From assembly GCF_024206475.1 (NCBI RefSeq), contig NZ_JAMBPR010000012.1:1-64000 (forward strand): a stretch of 64,000 nucleotides of DNA, in the 5' to 3' direction. The DNA is from Paraburkholderia sp. CNPSo 3274. GTDB taxonomy: Bacteria; Pseudomonadota; Gammaproteobacteria; Burkholderiales; Burkholderiaceae. Below, piece after piece: positions 8,485 to 16,318 of the stretch (position 1 is its first letter; every line of letters begins with the position of its first letter). The translations under genes and the position numbers were made by a program. The notes below the pieces were generated by a model. It did no database searches and was not told the origin of the DNA. It saw only the letters and a list, made by a program, of their open reading frames with translations.

Positions 8485-9738
8485 ATGTCCGTTGATTTGG
8501 CGCCCCCGCGCAAAGCCGCGTCGACGACCCTGCAGATCATTCCGGTCGTCTTTTTCACCTTCCTCTGCTACCTGACGATCGGTATTCCGCTCGCCGTGCT
8601 GCCGGGCTACGTGCACAACGACCTCGGTTTCAGCACCGTGGTGGCGGGCGCCGCGATCAGCGTGCAGTACATCGCCACGCTCTGCTCGCGCGCGCTCGCG
8701 GGCCGCTCGGCGGATACGCTCGGGCCAAAGAAAACCGTGACGATCGGCCTGACGATCTGCGGCGCGAGCGGCGTGTTGCTGCTGCTCGGCACGCTCGTCG
8801 ATCACTGGCCCGGCCTCTCGCTCGCGCTGCTGGTGGTGAGTCGCCTGTTGCTCGGCTGCGGCGAAAGCCTGTGCGGCACCGGCGCGATCCTCTGGGGCAT
8901 CGGCCGCGTGGGTACCGCGCACAACGCGAAGGTGATCTCGTGGAACGGCATCGCCACCTACGGCGCGCTCGCGATCGGCGCGCCGCTGGGCGTGGTGATG
9001 GCACACGCCCTGGGCTACTGGATACTCGGCGTTTCGGTCATCGCACTGGCCGCGCTCGGCTTCTGGCTCGCGCGACCCATCGCGCCGGTGCCGGTCGTGC
9101 ACGGCGAGCGGATGTCGTACCGCAGCGTGTTCACGCGTGTGCTGCCGCACGGCATCGGCCTCGCGCTCGGCTCGGCGGGCTTCGGCTCCATCGCGACCTT
9201 CATCACGCTGTTCTACGCCGCGCGCCATTGGCCCAACGCCGCTTTCACGCTCACGGTGTTCGGTCTGATGTTCATCGGCGCGCGCCTGTTGTTCGCCAAC
9301 ACCATCAAACGCTTCGGCGGCTTCCGCGTCGCCATTGTCTCGTTCTCGTGCGAATGCGCGGGCCTCTTGCTGCTGTGGCTCGCGCCCACGCCGCAAGTCG
9401 CGCTCGCGGGCGCGGCGCTCACCGGCTTCGGCTTCGCGCTCGTGTTCCCGGCGCTCGGCGTCGAGGCGGTCGGGCTCGTGCCGCCCGCCAGCCGCGGCGC
9501 GGCGCTTTCGGCCTACTCCGTGTTCCTCGACCTCTCGCTGGGCATTACCGGCCCGCTCGCCGGCTATGTGGCGAATCTGTTCGGGTATGGGTCGGTGTTT
9601 CTCTTCGCCGCCATCGCGGCGGCTTCGGCCGTGGCGCTTTCGGTTTCGCTCCATCGCAAGAGCGTGCGTAAGCACGCCGCGCAGGGCGCACAAAACGCAA
9701 GCGGCGCCAGCAAGCCCGCCGGGCAACGAGCCGAATAA
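8485..9738 (+). CDS. MFS transporter, YhhS-like
   Basis: This 417-residue integral membrane protein has about 12 hydrophobic segments and the MFS loop 2-3 signature ('[12 protein letters not shown]'). The '[18 protein letters not shown]' and '[17 protein letters not shown]' segments resemble the YhhS-type group of uncharacterised exporters. The start MSVDLAPP at 8485 is preferred over an ATG at 8440 because the extra residues lack a membrane or family signal. It is transcribed away from xdhA and converges on the nucleotidyltransferase-fold gene. Purine or urate transport could be guessed from context, but the family gives no support for that. Confidence 0.82.
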   Translation: MSVDLAPPRKAASTTLQIIPVVFFTFLCYLTIGIPLAVLPGYVHNDLGFSTVVAGAAISVQYIATLCSRALAGRSADTLGPKKTVTIGLTICGASGVLLLLGTLVDHWPGLSLALLVVSRLLLGCGESLCGTGAILWGIGRVGTAHNAKVISWNGIATYGALAIGAPLGVVMAHALGYWILGVSVIALAALGFWLARPIAPVPVVHGERMSYRSVFTRVLPHGIGLALGSAGFGSIATFITLFYAARHWPNAAFTLTVFGLMFIGARLLFANTIKRFGGFRVAIVSFSCECAGLLLLWLAPTPQVALAGAALTGFGFALVFPALGVEAVGLVPPASRGAALSAYSVFLDLSLGITGPLAGYVANLFGYGSVFLFAAIAAASAVALSVSLHRKSVRKHAAQGAQNASGASKPAGQRAE

Positions 9739-9820
9739 AGAAGGTTCCTCGCGCATTTCCGGGGAGCGACGACTACGATCTTTCAGTCATCTGGCCCGGT
9801 CGGGGAGTGCGGGACGCGTG

Positions 9821-10924
9821 TCAGGCGTCGATGCTTTCCTCAAATTCGAATAGTGCGCCTTCATGAGCCTCGAGCGCGCTGCGTACCTCCGGCAGCGCAC
9901 GGCGAACCATTGGGCGCGCAGACCTCGGGAGATTCGAGCAGGCGAGCTCGATATCGCCGCTTCTGTGCTCGCCGAGCATCGCGAGCATCACGCACGCCTG
10001 CTGGACATCTTTCTGCGACTTGACCAGCATGTGGGTGCGCAAGCGTGAAACGAGAATCTTGTGGATCGCGAAGCGCGCGGGGTCCGGCACGCGAACCGGC
10101 ACCGCGCCGTGCCTTGAAAGCAGCGTGCCAATGTGGGACTGGCCGAGCAGATAGGCGAGATAAGGCATGCCGCTCGCATGCGCACCGAGCTCTGGAACGG
10201 CGACGGTCGGAAATGTGTTGTCCTTCGAAGGCACAAGCAGATCGACTTGAAAACGCGTCCGACCCGCCTGCTTGAACGACGTGGGCAGATCGCCCCTGTT
10301 GAACCCCGGCACCGGCACGAAGTCGATTCCCGTTTCTTTCAGGATTTCGAGCAGGCCGCCCGACGGCACACCCTGTAGCGCGAGCTGGCGGGCGCGCGCG
10401 ATATCGATGTCCTCGGTCTCATAGGCGAGCGCCTTGATGCCAAGGCTGTTGAGCAGAACCGCGTACGCGTGAGAGCCCATGAGCATCGCGCCGGCCTGGA
10501 AAAGTCCGTAATTGTGGAGGACCGCCATGGTCGCGTAGGTCTTGTTGTCGGCAATCTGGAAGCTGAGCTTCGCGAGCTCCCGGATGCGGCTGATGAGGTC
10601 TTTGGACTGCTCGATCTGTGCCATCACCGCAGCGACGCGCTCGTCGGCCGCCGGATCGCCCTTGGGTCCGCCAAGACTCTCCTGCTGCCGCTTGCCTTCC
10701 GCGTTCATGAACTGCCGATAGTAGTAAACAGCGTTACCGCGATGGTGCTCGGTGATCGTGCCAGGCGCGCCCACGAGAATCCGCCCCTGGCTGATGGCCG
10801 CCTGCTCGACGTTCGCGTACTGGGAGCAGAATGCCTGATCGTGTCGCTGGTAAAGAGGAAGTCCGTGCATGTCAGAAAATTGCAGTAGTTTTTTAAATTT
10901 TACTGTAAAAGGTGAGACCATCAT
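9821..10924 (-). CDS. GSU2403-family nucleotidyltransferase-fold protein
   Basis: The protein (367 residues from 10924, 349 from the ATG at 10870) matches what I know of the GSU2403 family of nucleotidyltransferase-fold proteins (NTP_transf_8 type). The core motif is 'GSHAYAVLLNSLG' followed by 'TEDIDIARA', giving the G-S and D-x-D pattern of this fold. The N-terminal 'GRILVGAPGTITEHHRG' and 'YYYRQFMNAEGKRQQESLGG' segments are also characteristic. The biological role is not established; related folds occur in toxin and defence systems, but that is inference. The gene stands alone, convergent with the MFS gene. Two palindromes overlap the region of the first start codon, so the downstream start at 10870 is a real alternative. 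No clear ribosome-binding site precedes either. Confidence 0.72.
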   Translation of the reverse strand: MMVSPFTVKFKKLLQFSDMHGLPLYQRHDQAFCSQYANVEQAAISQGRILVGAPGTITEHHRGNAVYYYRQFMNAEGKRQQESLGGPKGDPAADERVAAVMAQIEQSKDLISRIRELAKLSFQIADNKTYATMAVLHNYGLFQAGAMLMGSHAYAVLLNSLGIKALAYETEDIDIARARQLALQGVPSGGLLEILKETGIDFVPVPGFNRGDLPTSFKQAGRTRFQVDLLVPSKDNTFPTVAVPELGAHASGMPYLAYLLGQSHIGTLLSRHGAVPVRVPDPARFAIHKILVSRLRTHMLVKSQKDVQQACVMLAMLGEHRSGDIELACSNLPRSARPMVRRALPEVRSALEAHEGALFEFEESIDA

Positions 10925-10953
10925 TGCAGTAATTTCATGAAAATTACTGCAAT
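10879..10953 (-). promoter_or_regulatory. Double palindromic operator-like region of the nucleotidyltransferase gene
   Basis: A perfect 13-bp inverted repeat (ATTGCAGTAATTT, 5-base spacer) spans 10923-10953. A second, imperfect copy of the same half-sites (TTGCAGTA / TACTGTAA) spans about 10880-10908. The copies begin 44 bp apart, close to four helical turns. The whole stretch is strongly AT-rich in a GC-rich genome. This looks like a promoter with two sites for one dimeric repressor, perhaps cooperative. The regulator is unknown and no regulator gene is adjacent. Confidence 0.6.
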
Positions 10954-11479
10954 CATCATGAGATGCCTCGCGGCCAGGAGCCCTCGACTGTGCGACTGTC
11001 CGTTACGCCTGGCGAGCGATACAGGCGTCGCCACAACCGCGGCCCTCTATGCCCGAGCGTTCTACCGGCACACATGATTTCGCCCAGCGCCCACCTGGAT
11101 GCGGGGCGCGCTCTATCACACTGGCGGCATACGCGCGCCGCCCTTTCGCTCCCCGGGCGAGAACCCGACTGTCACGGCTGGATCGGTCATTACAAGCGAC
11201 GTTGCCGGCTCGACCTTCTGTCGCACCCCAAACGCAATCACGCTCCCGGCTTCGGTTGGTGTGCGCCGGACGACGCGCAGCAAACGATATATGCACTTCA
11301 ACAACCATCCGCAAATGGACCCCGATGTGGTTCTCAATGTGCTTGATCGACGACGCTTGAAATCCTTCTGGACAGCTGATCCACACTGTCTTCCGGCAAT
11401 TGAGCGAATGCTATCGCGTGAGCCGAAGATTGCTTGCGGGTCGAACAGAGCCCTACCCCGGAACTCTGCGAAGAACCAT
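10954..11479. other. Gene-poor stretch upstream of the nucleotidyltransferase gene
   Basis: About 525 bases without a gene I can support. Several overlapping open frames exist on both strands, but none shows a family motif, a ribosome-binding site or steady codon bias. The frame around 11290-11430 (plus) gives a passable peptide ('MDPDVVLNVLDRRRLKSFW') without recognisable relatives. It may be decayed or transferred DNA. Confidence 0.4.
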
Positions 11480-11515
11480 AAAAAAACCGCACCCGGCAAA
11501 CCACGCCGGATGCGG
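11480..11515 (-). terminator. Intrinsic terminator of the aspartate decarboxylase gene
   Basis: On the minus strand an 11-bp stem (CCGCATCCGGC / GCCGGGTGCGG, with one wobble-type mismatch) is followed by a run of seven T. It lies about 50 bp past the stop codon of the decarboxylase gene. Confidence 0.85.
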
Positions 11516-11565
11516 CCCGGACTTCAGACGAATCGGGACTCGAGGCGGCTGCGCGCCGCCTGCCC

Positions 11566-13227
11566 TTACTTCTTCACCGCCGTCGGATCGAGCTTCTTGC
11601 CGGTGGCCTCGTTATAGCGCTCTACATACTCCTCGGTGAGCTTGCGCACCGCGCGGCCGATCTTGCGATAGTCCGACTCATTGAGGTTCGCAAGCGACAC
11701 GCGGCCCGACGGATGCGGCGTGCCGAAGCCCTTGCCCGGCAGCAGCACCACGCGCGCTTCTTCCGCAAGACGGAACAGCAGTTCGTTGGGCTTGACCTGC
11801 TTGAGCAGCCAGTCGACGAACTCGCGGCCGAAGCGCTTCTCTCCCATGTACTCCATGTCGAGGATCGTGTAGTAGTCGACCTGATTCGGATCGCCCTCGG
11901 CGTAGGGCACGCCCATCTCCTCGAAGAGTGCGCGCTTGCGGTTGCGGATGAGGCGCTTGAGCGCGTTCTTGTACGCGTCGGGCGTGTCCATGAGCGAGAA
12001 CAGCGAGAACAGCACCATCTGCACCTGCTGCGGCGTGGAAAGGCCGGCGGTGTGGTTCAGCGCGACCGTACGGCTGTCGGCCACCAGACGGTCGATGAAC
12101 TTGAGCTTGTCCGGCTCGGTCGTGATCGACTCGTAGCGCTTGTGCAGCTCCTTCTTCTCGTCCTTCGGAAGCTTCGCGAGCGCATGGTCGAGGACGTTGT
12201 CGCGATGCGTGGCGATCGCACCGAGACGCCAGCCCGTCGCACCGAAGTACTTTGAGTAGGAGTACACGAGAATCGTGTTCTTCGGCGCGAGCGCGAAGAG
12301 CGAGACGAAGTTGTCGGCGAAGGTGCCGTACACGTCGTCGGTCAGCAGGATGAGGTCCGGACGTTCCTTGATGATCTCGGCGATGTACTCGAGGCTCGCG
12401 TCGTCGATCTTCACCGAAGGCGGGTTGCTCGGGTTCACGAGGAAGAATGCCTTGACCTTCGGGTCGCGCAGCTTGTCGAGTTCCTTCTTCGAGTACTGCC
12501 AGTTGTTCTCCACCGTGGCGTCCAGATGCACCACGTTGAGCTGGTAGTCGTTGAGTTCCGGGATCTCGATGTACGGCGTGAAAATCGGCATGCCGAGCGC
12601 GATGGTGTCGCCCGCCTTGATCAGGAAGTTCTCGCGCATCGTGTTGAAGATGTACGTCATCGCCGCCGTGCCGCCTTCCACTGCGAACACGTCGAACTCG
12701 CCGACGAACGGATGCTTGCCGATCATCTCACGGCGCAGATACTGGCCGACGATGATTTCGGAAAGCTTGAGCATGCGGTCCGGCACCGGGTAGTTACAGG
12801 CCAGGATGCCTTCGCACATCTCATAGAGGAACTCGCCTCCAGAGAGGCCTAGCTGGTCGCGCACGTACGACACCGCGCCCGCGAGGAAGTCGATGCCGGG
12901 CTGGCCCTTGTTCTCGCGCACGAACAGATCGAAACGCTCGACAATGCCTTCGCGATGCGGGAAGCCGCCCACGCCCTCGGGCATGTAGGCAAACGAGCGC
13001 TCCGACTCGCGCATGGCGAAGAGGCCGAGTTGCCAGAAGCCGTGGCGCGGAATCGTGGCGAGGAAATTGGGATTGCCGCGGCCCGCGTTGAGCATCGCGA
13101 GATTGGCCGGGCGCGAGGTCGCGCCGCCGCCGGCCGCCTTGATGAGTTCGTCCTTCAGTTCGAACGGGCTCAGTGCATCGAGACCTGACTTTTCTTTCGC
13201 GCCGTTACCCTTCGCTTTCGTTGCCAT
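11566..13227 (-). CDS. asdA: Bifunctional aspartate aminotransferase / aspartate 4-decarboxylase
   Basis: This PLP enzyme of 553 residues removes the beta-carboxyl of L-aspartate to give L-alanine and CO2, with side aminotransferase activity. The fold-type I signature 'SYSKYFGATGWRLGAI' contains the Schiff-base lysine, about Lys326. 'VNPSNPPSVKI' and 'LLTDDVYGTFADNF' are the expected PLP-site segments. Length fits the family (about 530-550). The start at MATKAKG is supported by GGAG eight bases upstream; an ATG at 13239 lies within that site. Two AspT-like exchangers lie upstream on the same strand, matching the known decarboxylase-antiporter pairing. A TnpB element on the opposite strand now separates the decarboxylase gene from them, so it may need its own promoter. 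Confidence 0.93.
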   Translation of the reverse strand: MATKAKGNGAKEKSGLDALSPFELKDELIKAAGGGATSRPANLAMLNAGRGNPNFLATIPRHGFWQLGLFAMRESERSFAYMPEGVGGFPHREGIVERFDLFVRENKGQPGIDFLAGAVSYVRDQLGLSGGEFLYEMCEGILACNYPVPDRMLKLSEIIVGQYLRREMIGKHPFVGEFDVFAVEGGTAAMTYIFNTMRENFLIKAGDTIALGMPIFTPYIEIPELNDYQLNVVHLDATVENNWQYSKKELDKLRDPKVKAFFLVNPSNPPSVKIDDASLEYIAEIIKERPDLILLTDDVYGTFADNFVSLFALAPKNTILVYSYSKYFGATGWRLGAIATHRDNVLDHALAKLPKDEKKELHKRYESITTEPDKLKFIDRLVADSRTVALNHTAGLSTPQQVQMVLFSLFSLMDTPDAYKNALKRLIRNRKRALFEEMGVPYAEGDPNQVDYYTILDMEYMGEKRFGREFVDWLLKQVKPNELLFRLAEEARVVLLPGKGFGTPHPSGRVSLANLNESDYRKIGRAVRKLTEEYVERYNEATGKKLDPTAVKK

Positions 13228-13424
13228 GGTGTTCTCCATTGGAAGACGTTGCGCGTGCCGTGTGCGTTGCTTGCGCCTTTGAGCGATCGCATTGCGCCGG
13301 CCCGCGGTTTCGACAGATTCGTTGAGGCGAGCCGCACTCACATGAGCGGCCCGCGTTGAGACTCATCAGATTTTGTTCCGAGAAGCCCCGTCATTCATGG
13401 CGGGGGAAAAAGGGGCGCCGCTGC

Positions 13425-13451
13425 TTGACAGTGGCATTCCGCGGTTAAAAT
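13425..13451 (+). promoter_or_regulatory. tnpB promoter, likely leaderless
   Basis: TTGACA (13425-13430) and TAAAAT (13446-13451) are spaced 15 bp apart. Transcription would begin at about 13458, which coincides with the ATG at 13459. That argues for a leaderless mRNA starting at 13459 and against the ATG at 13450, which overlaps the -10 box. Confidence 0.6.
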
Positions 13452-13458
13452 GACTGGC

Positions 13459-14511
13459 ATGATCCTCGTCTACCGCTACCGGGTGAAGTCGCTCAGCGGC
13501 CTGCTCAACAAGCAGAGCCGAGCGGTGAACTACGTGTGGAACTTCTGCAATGACACGCAGAGGCACGCGCTCCGGTGGGGCAAGAAATGGCCGACCGGTT
13601 TCGACCTTAATGTGTTGACGACGGGCAGCAGCAGGGAGCTCGGCGTCCACTCCGGTACGGTCAACGCGACGTGCGAACAGTACGCGAAGTCGCGCAGCCA
13701 GCACCGGCGGCCTTACTTGCGCTACCGCGGCAGGAAGTCTCTCGGCTGGGTGCCCCTGAAGGGGCGCGACCTCAAACGCGAGGGTGAGGCGTTCCGCTTC
13801 GCTGGCAATACCTTTCGAGTGTTCAACAGCCGCCCGCTGCCTGAAGGCAAGATCAAGGACGGCACCAACTTTGCCCGGGACGCACGCGGCAACTGGTTCC
13901 TGAACATCGTCATCGAGGTTGCTGACGTACCCGCGCGGCCAATCCGGTCGGGTGTTGGCATCGACCTTGGTCTGAAGGACTTTGCTGCACTCTCCACTGG
14001 CGAAAAACTGCCCAACGACCGGTTCGGTCGATGTGCGGCCGACAAGCTGGCACAGGCGCAGCGTGCGCGCAAGCACAAACGGCATATCGCGAAGCTGCAT
14101 GCCAAAGTAGCGAATGCCCGCGCCGATTTCCAACACAAGCTCGCGCTCGATCTGGTGCGTCGCTTCGACTACATTGCGGTTGGCAACGTCTCGGCCGCCA
14201 AGCTCGCCAGAACCAGAATGGCAAAAAGCGTCTACGACGCATCCTGGTCGTCTTTCCGGGAGAAGCTCCGTTATAAAGCGATGGCGCACGGAGCAACCTT
14301 TGAGGAAGTGAACGAAAGCGGTTCTACCCAGTCCTGCTCGGCGTGCGGTTCGAAAGACAGCATGACGAGGCCGAAAGGTATCGCGGGACTGCGAATAAGG
14401 GAGTGGACCTGCAGTAGTTGTGGTGTCGTACATGATCGTGATACCAATGCTGCGCTAAACATTCTCCGATGCGGACGTGCATCGCCAGGTGTGGGAATCC
14501 CCTGCCTTTAG
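13459..14511 (+). CDS. tnpB: TnpB-family RNA-guided nuclease homologue with altered RuvC-II site
   Basis: This 350-residue TnpB-family protein keeps most hallmarks: the RuvC-I Asp in 'GVGIDLGLKD' (Asp169), the RuvC-III Asp in 'HDRDTNAALN' (Asp328) and a zinc finger with two CxxC pairs ('CSAC', 'CSSC'). The RuvC-II motif, normally 'IxIEDLxV', reads 'YIAVGNVSA', with Gly at about residue 242 where the catalytic Glu is expected. The protein may be nuclease-dead or may use a displaced acidic residue, as reported for some TnpB groups. The stop codon lies inside the right-end hairpin. Start 13459 is chosen from the promoter spacing; an in-frame ATG at 13450 adds three residues. Known TnpBs cut DNA guided by an RNA from the element's right end. 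Confidence 0.85.
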   Translation: MILVYRYRVKSLSGLLNKQSRAVNYVWNFCNDTQRHALRWGKKWPTGFDLNVLTTGSSRELGVHSGTVNATCEQYAKSRSQHRRPYLRYRGRKSLGWVPLKGRDLKREGEAFRFAGNTFRVFNSRPLPEGKIKDGTNFARDARGNWFLNIVIEVADVPARPIRSGVGIDLGLKDFAALSTGEKLPNDRFGRCAADKLAQAQRARKHKRHIAKLHAKVANARADFQHKLALDLVRRFDYIAVGNVSAAKLARTRMAKSVYDASWSSFREKLRYKAMAHGATFEEVNESGSTQSCSACGSKDSMTRPKGIAGLRIREWTCSSCGVVHDRDTNAALNILRCGRASPGVGIPCL

Positions 14512-14528
14512 GCAGTGGAGGACGTCAA
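14430..14528 (+). ncRNA. Putative omega/right-end RNA scaffold of the first TnpB element
   Basis: TnpB guide RNAs derive from the 3' end of tnpB plus the right end of the element, with the guide read from flanking DNA just outside. Here the right-end hairpin 'CCCTGCCTTTAGGCAGTGG' is followed by 'AGGACGTCAAG'. The guide would start near 14529 and lie in the 3' end of the adjacent aspT-like gene (antisense). The RNA 5' end cannot be set from sequence; this is inference from family knowledge. Confidence 0.4.
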
Positions 14529-14529
14529 G

Positions 14530-16215
14530 TCATGCAAGACCGACCACGAGCGGCCCGAGCAGCGTGAGCAGCACGTTCGCGATCGCGTAGGTAATGGCGA
14601 AAGGCACGGTAGGCACCGCGCTCTCCGCCTTGTCGAGAATCCCGCCGAAGGCCGGGTTCGCGCTGCGCGCGCCGGACAGCGCGCCCGCCAGGATGGCCGC
14701 GTTGTTGTACTTGAGCACGTAGCGGCCAAACAGCATCGTGAGGATGAGCGGCACGATCGTCACCACGACGCCCAGCAGGAAAATGGTGAGGCCGCTCTGC
14801 TTGACGGTCACGACGGCTTGCAGGCCCGAGTTCAGCCCCACCACCGCCACGAACGCCGCAAGCCCGAAGTCCTTGAGCAGTTGCGAAGCCGCGGGCGGCA
14901 TCACGCCGTACATGGGGTGCTTGCCGCGCATCCACCCGAACACGAGACCCGCGAGCAGGCAGCCGCCTCCAGAGCCGAGCGTGAGCGGAATGCCGGCCAC
15001 GTTTACCACGATCAGGCCCACCAGCAAGCCGAGAACGAGGCCCACGCCCATGTAGATAAAGTCGGTCTTGTTGCTATACGCGAGTTCGTAGCCGGCAGCC
15101 TGCACGGCGCGCTTCGTATCCGTTGCCGTGCCGTAGATCGTCACCACGTCGCCGTGCTCGAGCTTCGTTTCAGGCAGGAGCGGCACGGGCTGGCCCACAC
15201 GCTCGATCTTCTCGATGTACACGCCATGACGCAGATCGCGGTCCACGTTCTTGCGCACTTCTGCAATCGTCGTGTGGTTCATGCCCTTCCGCGTGAAGAC
15301 GAGCTGGCGCGTTTGCATCACGAGGCTCATGCCGCCCGAGTCCGGCACTTCCGGCCCGATCAGCGCGCCCACTTCGACCATCTGCTCGCGGCGGCCCACC
15401 ACCAGCACGATATCGTCCCGGCTCAGCACGAAGTCGGGGGTGGCGTCGAGCACCTTGCCGGCGCGGCGAATCTTCTCGACCGCCACGAAGTCGCTCTCGG
15501 CCAGCTCGATCTGCTTGACGGTCTTGCCTGCGGCCGCTTCGACCCGGAACACGCGCCCGAACAGCTCGGGCAGCGCCGTGATCTGTCCCGGGCCCGCGGC
15601 AGCGTTGCCCCCCGACATCTCGCGTTCGGCGTCCGCTGAGGCGTCCTTGAGGCTTCGGCCCATGAACTTCGGCAGGATGTTCACGCAGACGATGATCGCG
15701 CCGAGCGAGCCGAACACGTAGGTGACGGCGTAGCCGATCGCGACGTCGGCCTGCATGGCCTTCACCTGGTCGGGCGGCAGGCCTAAGCGCGCGATGGCGT
15801 CGCCGGCCGTGCCGATGATGGCCGACTGCGTCATGCCGCCCGCCGCGAGACCGGCGGCGAGGCCCTTGTTGAGGTGAAAGAGTTTCGCGCAAATCAGCAC
15901 GGTGGCGAGACCCGCCAGCGCCATGAACACCGCCATGGCGATTTCGCGCAATGTCTTGCGGTTGAGCGAGTTGAAGAAGCCCGGGCCGGAGTCGTAGCCC
16001 ACGGCGTAGATGAAGACGGCGAACATCACCGACTTCACGCCGTTGTCGACGGTCACGCCCACCTGGCTCACGACGACGGCTGCGAGCAGCGAGCCGCCTA
16101 CGCCGCCTAGCTGGAACTTGCCGAAGTTGATCTGGCCGACCCAGTAGCCAACTGCCAGAGAGAGAAATAGCGCGATTTCCGGGGATTTGTGAAAGATGTC
16201 ATGCAACCATTCCAT
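14530..16215 (-). CDS. AspT/YidE-family aspartate:alanine exchanger (downstream copy)
   Basis: This 561-residue inner-membrane protein has the AspT layout: an N-terminal block of about five membrane segments, a cytosolic middle with two TrkA-C-like domains (near residues 205-290 and 295-380), then a C-terminal membrane block. 'GGGCLLAGLVFGWMRGKHP' and 'KDFGLAAFVAVVGLNSG' are typical repeat motifs. AspT proteins exchange aspartate for alanine, so CO2-forming decarboxylation inside builds a proton gradient. The partner decarboxylase lies downstream, beyond the TnpB element. The protein ends with 'VVGLA', five residues short of its upstream paralogue, and the element begins at the stop codon, so its last codons may have been altered by the insertion. 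Confidence 0.88.
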   Translation of the reverse strand: MEWLHDIFHKSPEIALFLSLAVGYWVGQINFGKFQLGGVGGSLLAAVVVSQVGVTVDNGVKSVMFAVFIYAVGYDSGPGFFNSLNRKTLREIAMAVFMALAGLATVLICAKLFHLNKGLAAGLAAGGMTQSAIIGTAGDAIARLGLPPDQVKAMQADVAIGYAVTYVFGSLGAIIVCVNILPKFMGRSLKDASADAEREMSGGNAAAGPGQITALPELFGRVFRVEAAAGKTVKQIELAESDFVAVEKIRRAGKVLDATPDFVLSRDDIVLVVGRREQMVEVGALIGPEVPDSGGMSLVMQTRQLVFTRKGMNHTTIAEVRKNVDRDLRHGVYIEKIERVGQPVPLLPETKLEHGDVVTIYGTATDTKRAVQAAGYELAYSNKTDFIYMGVGLVLGLLVGLIVVNVAGIPLTLGSGGGCLLAGLVFGWMRGKHPMYGVMPPAASQLLKDFGLAAFVAVVGLNSGLQAVVTVKQSGLTIFLLGVVVTIVPLILTMLFGRYVLKYNNAAILAGALSGARSANPAFGGILDKAESAVPTVPFAITYAIANVLLTLLGPLVVGLA

Positions 16216-16318
16216 CGTGTCCTCGCTTTGAAAAAGAACCGCCCGTTGCTGCTGGGGATAGCCGGCAAGCTGATATCACCGACGGCCAGACCGAGCTAAA
16301 AACGCCAGCCAAACTTCG

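Larger units (their letters stand above)
13381..14528 (+). mobile_element. IS200/IS605-type element with tnpB only (IS1341-like)
   Basis: The left end starts near 13381 and contains a hairpin at 13386-13405 (CCCCGTCAT / ATGGCGGGG). The right end has 'GGAATCC', a short hairpin and 'GGAGGACGTCAAG', closing at about 14528. Both ends match the design of the second element at 35289-36680. There is no tnpA (Y1 transposase), so the element cannot move alone. No target-site duplication is expected for this family. It sits between the aspartate decarboxylase gene and the aspT-like pair, and its right end touches the stop codon of the nearer exchanger. Exact ends are estimated to within a few bases. 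Confidence 0.8.

Noticed and set aside
8371..9756. A 461-codon minus-strand frame opposite the MFS gene
   Set aside because: Composition is almost all Arg/Glu/Ala/His and it mirrors the MFS coding frame.
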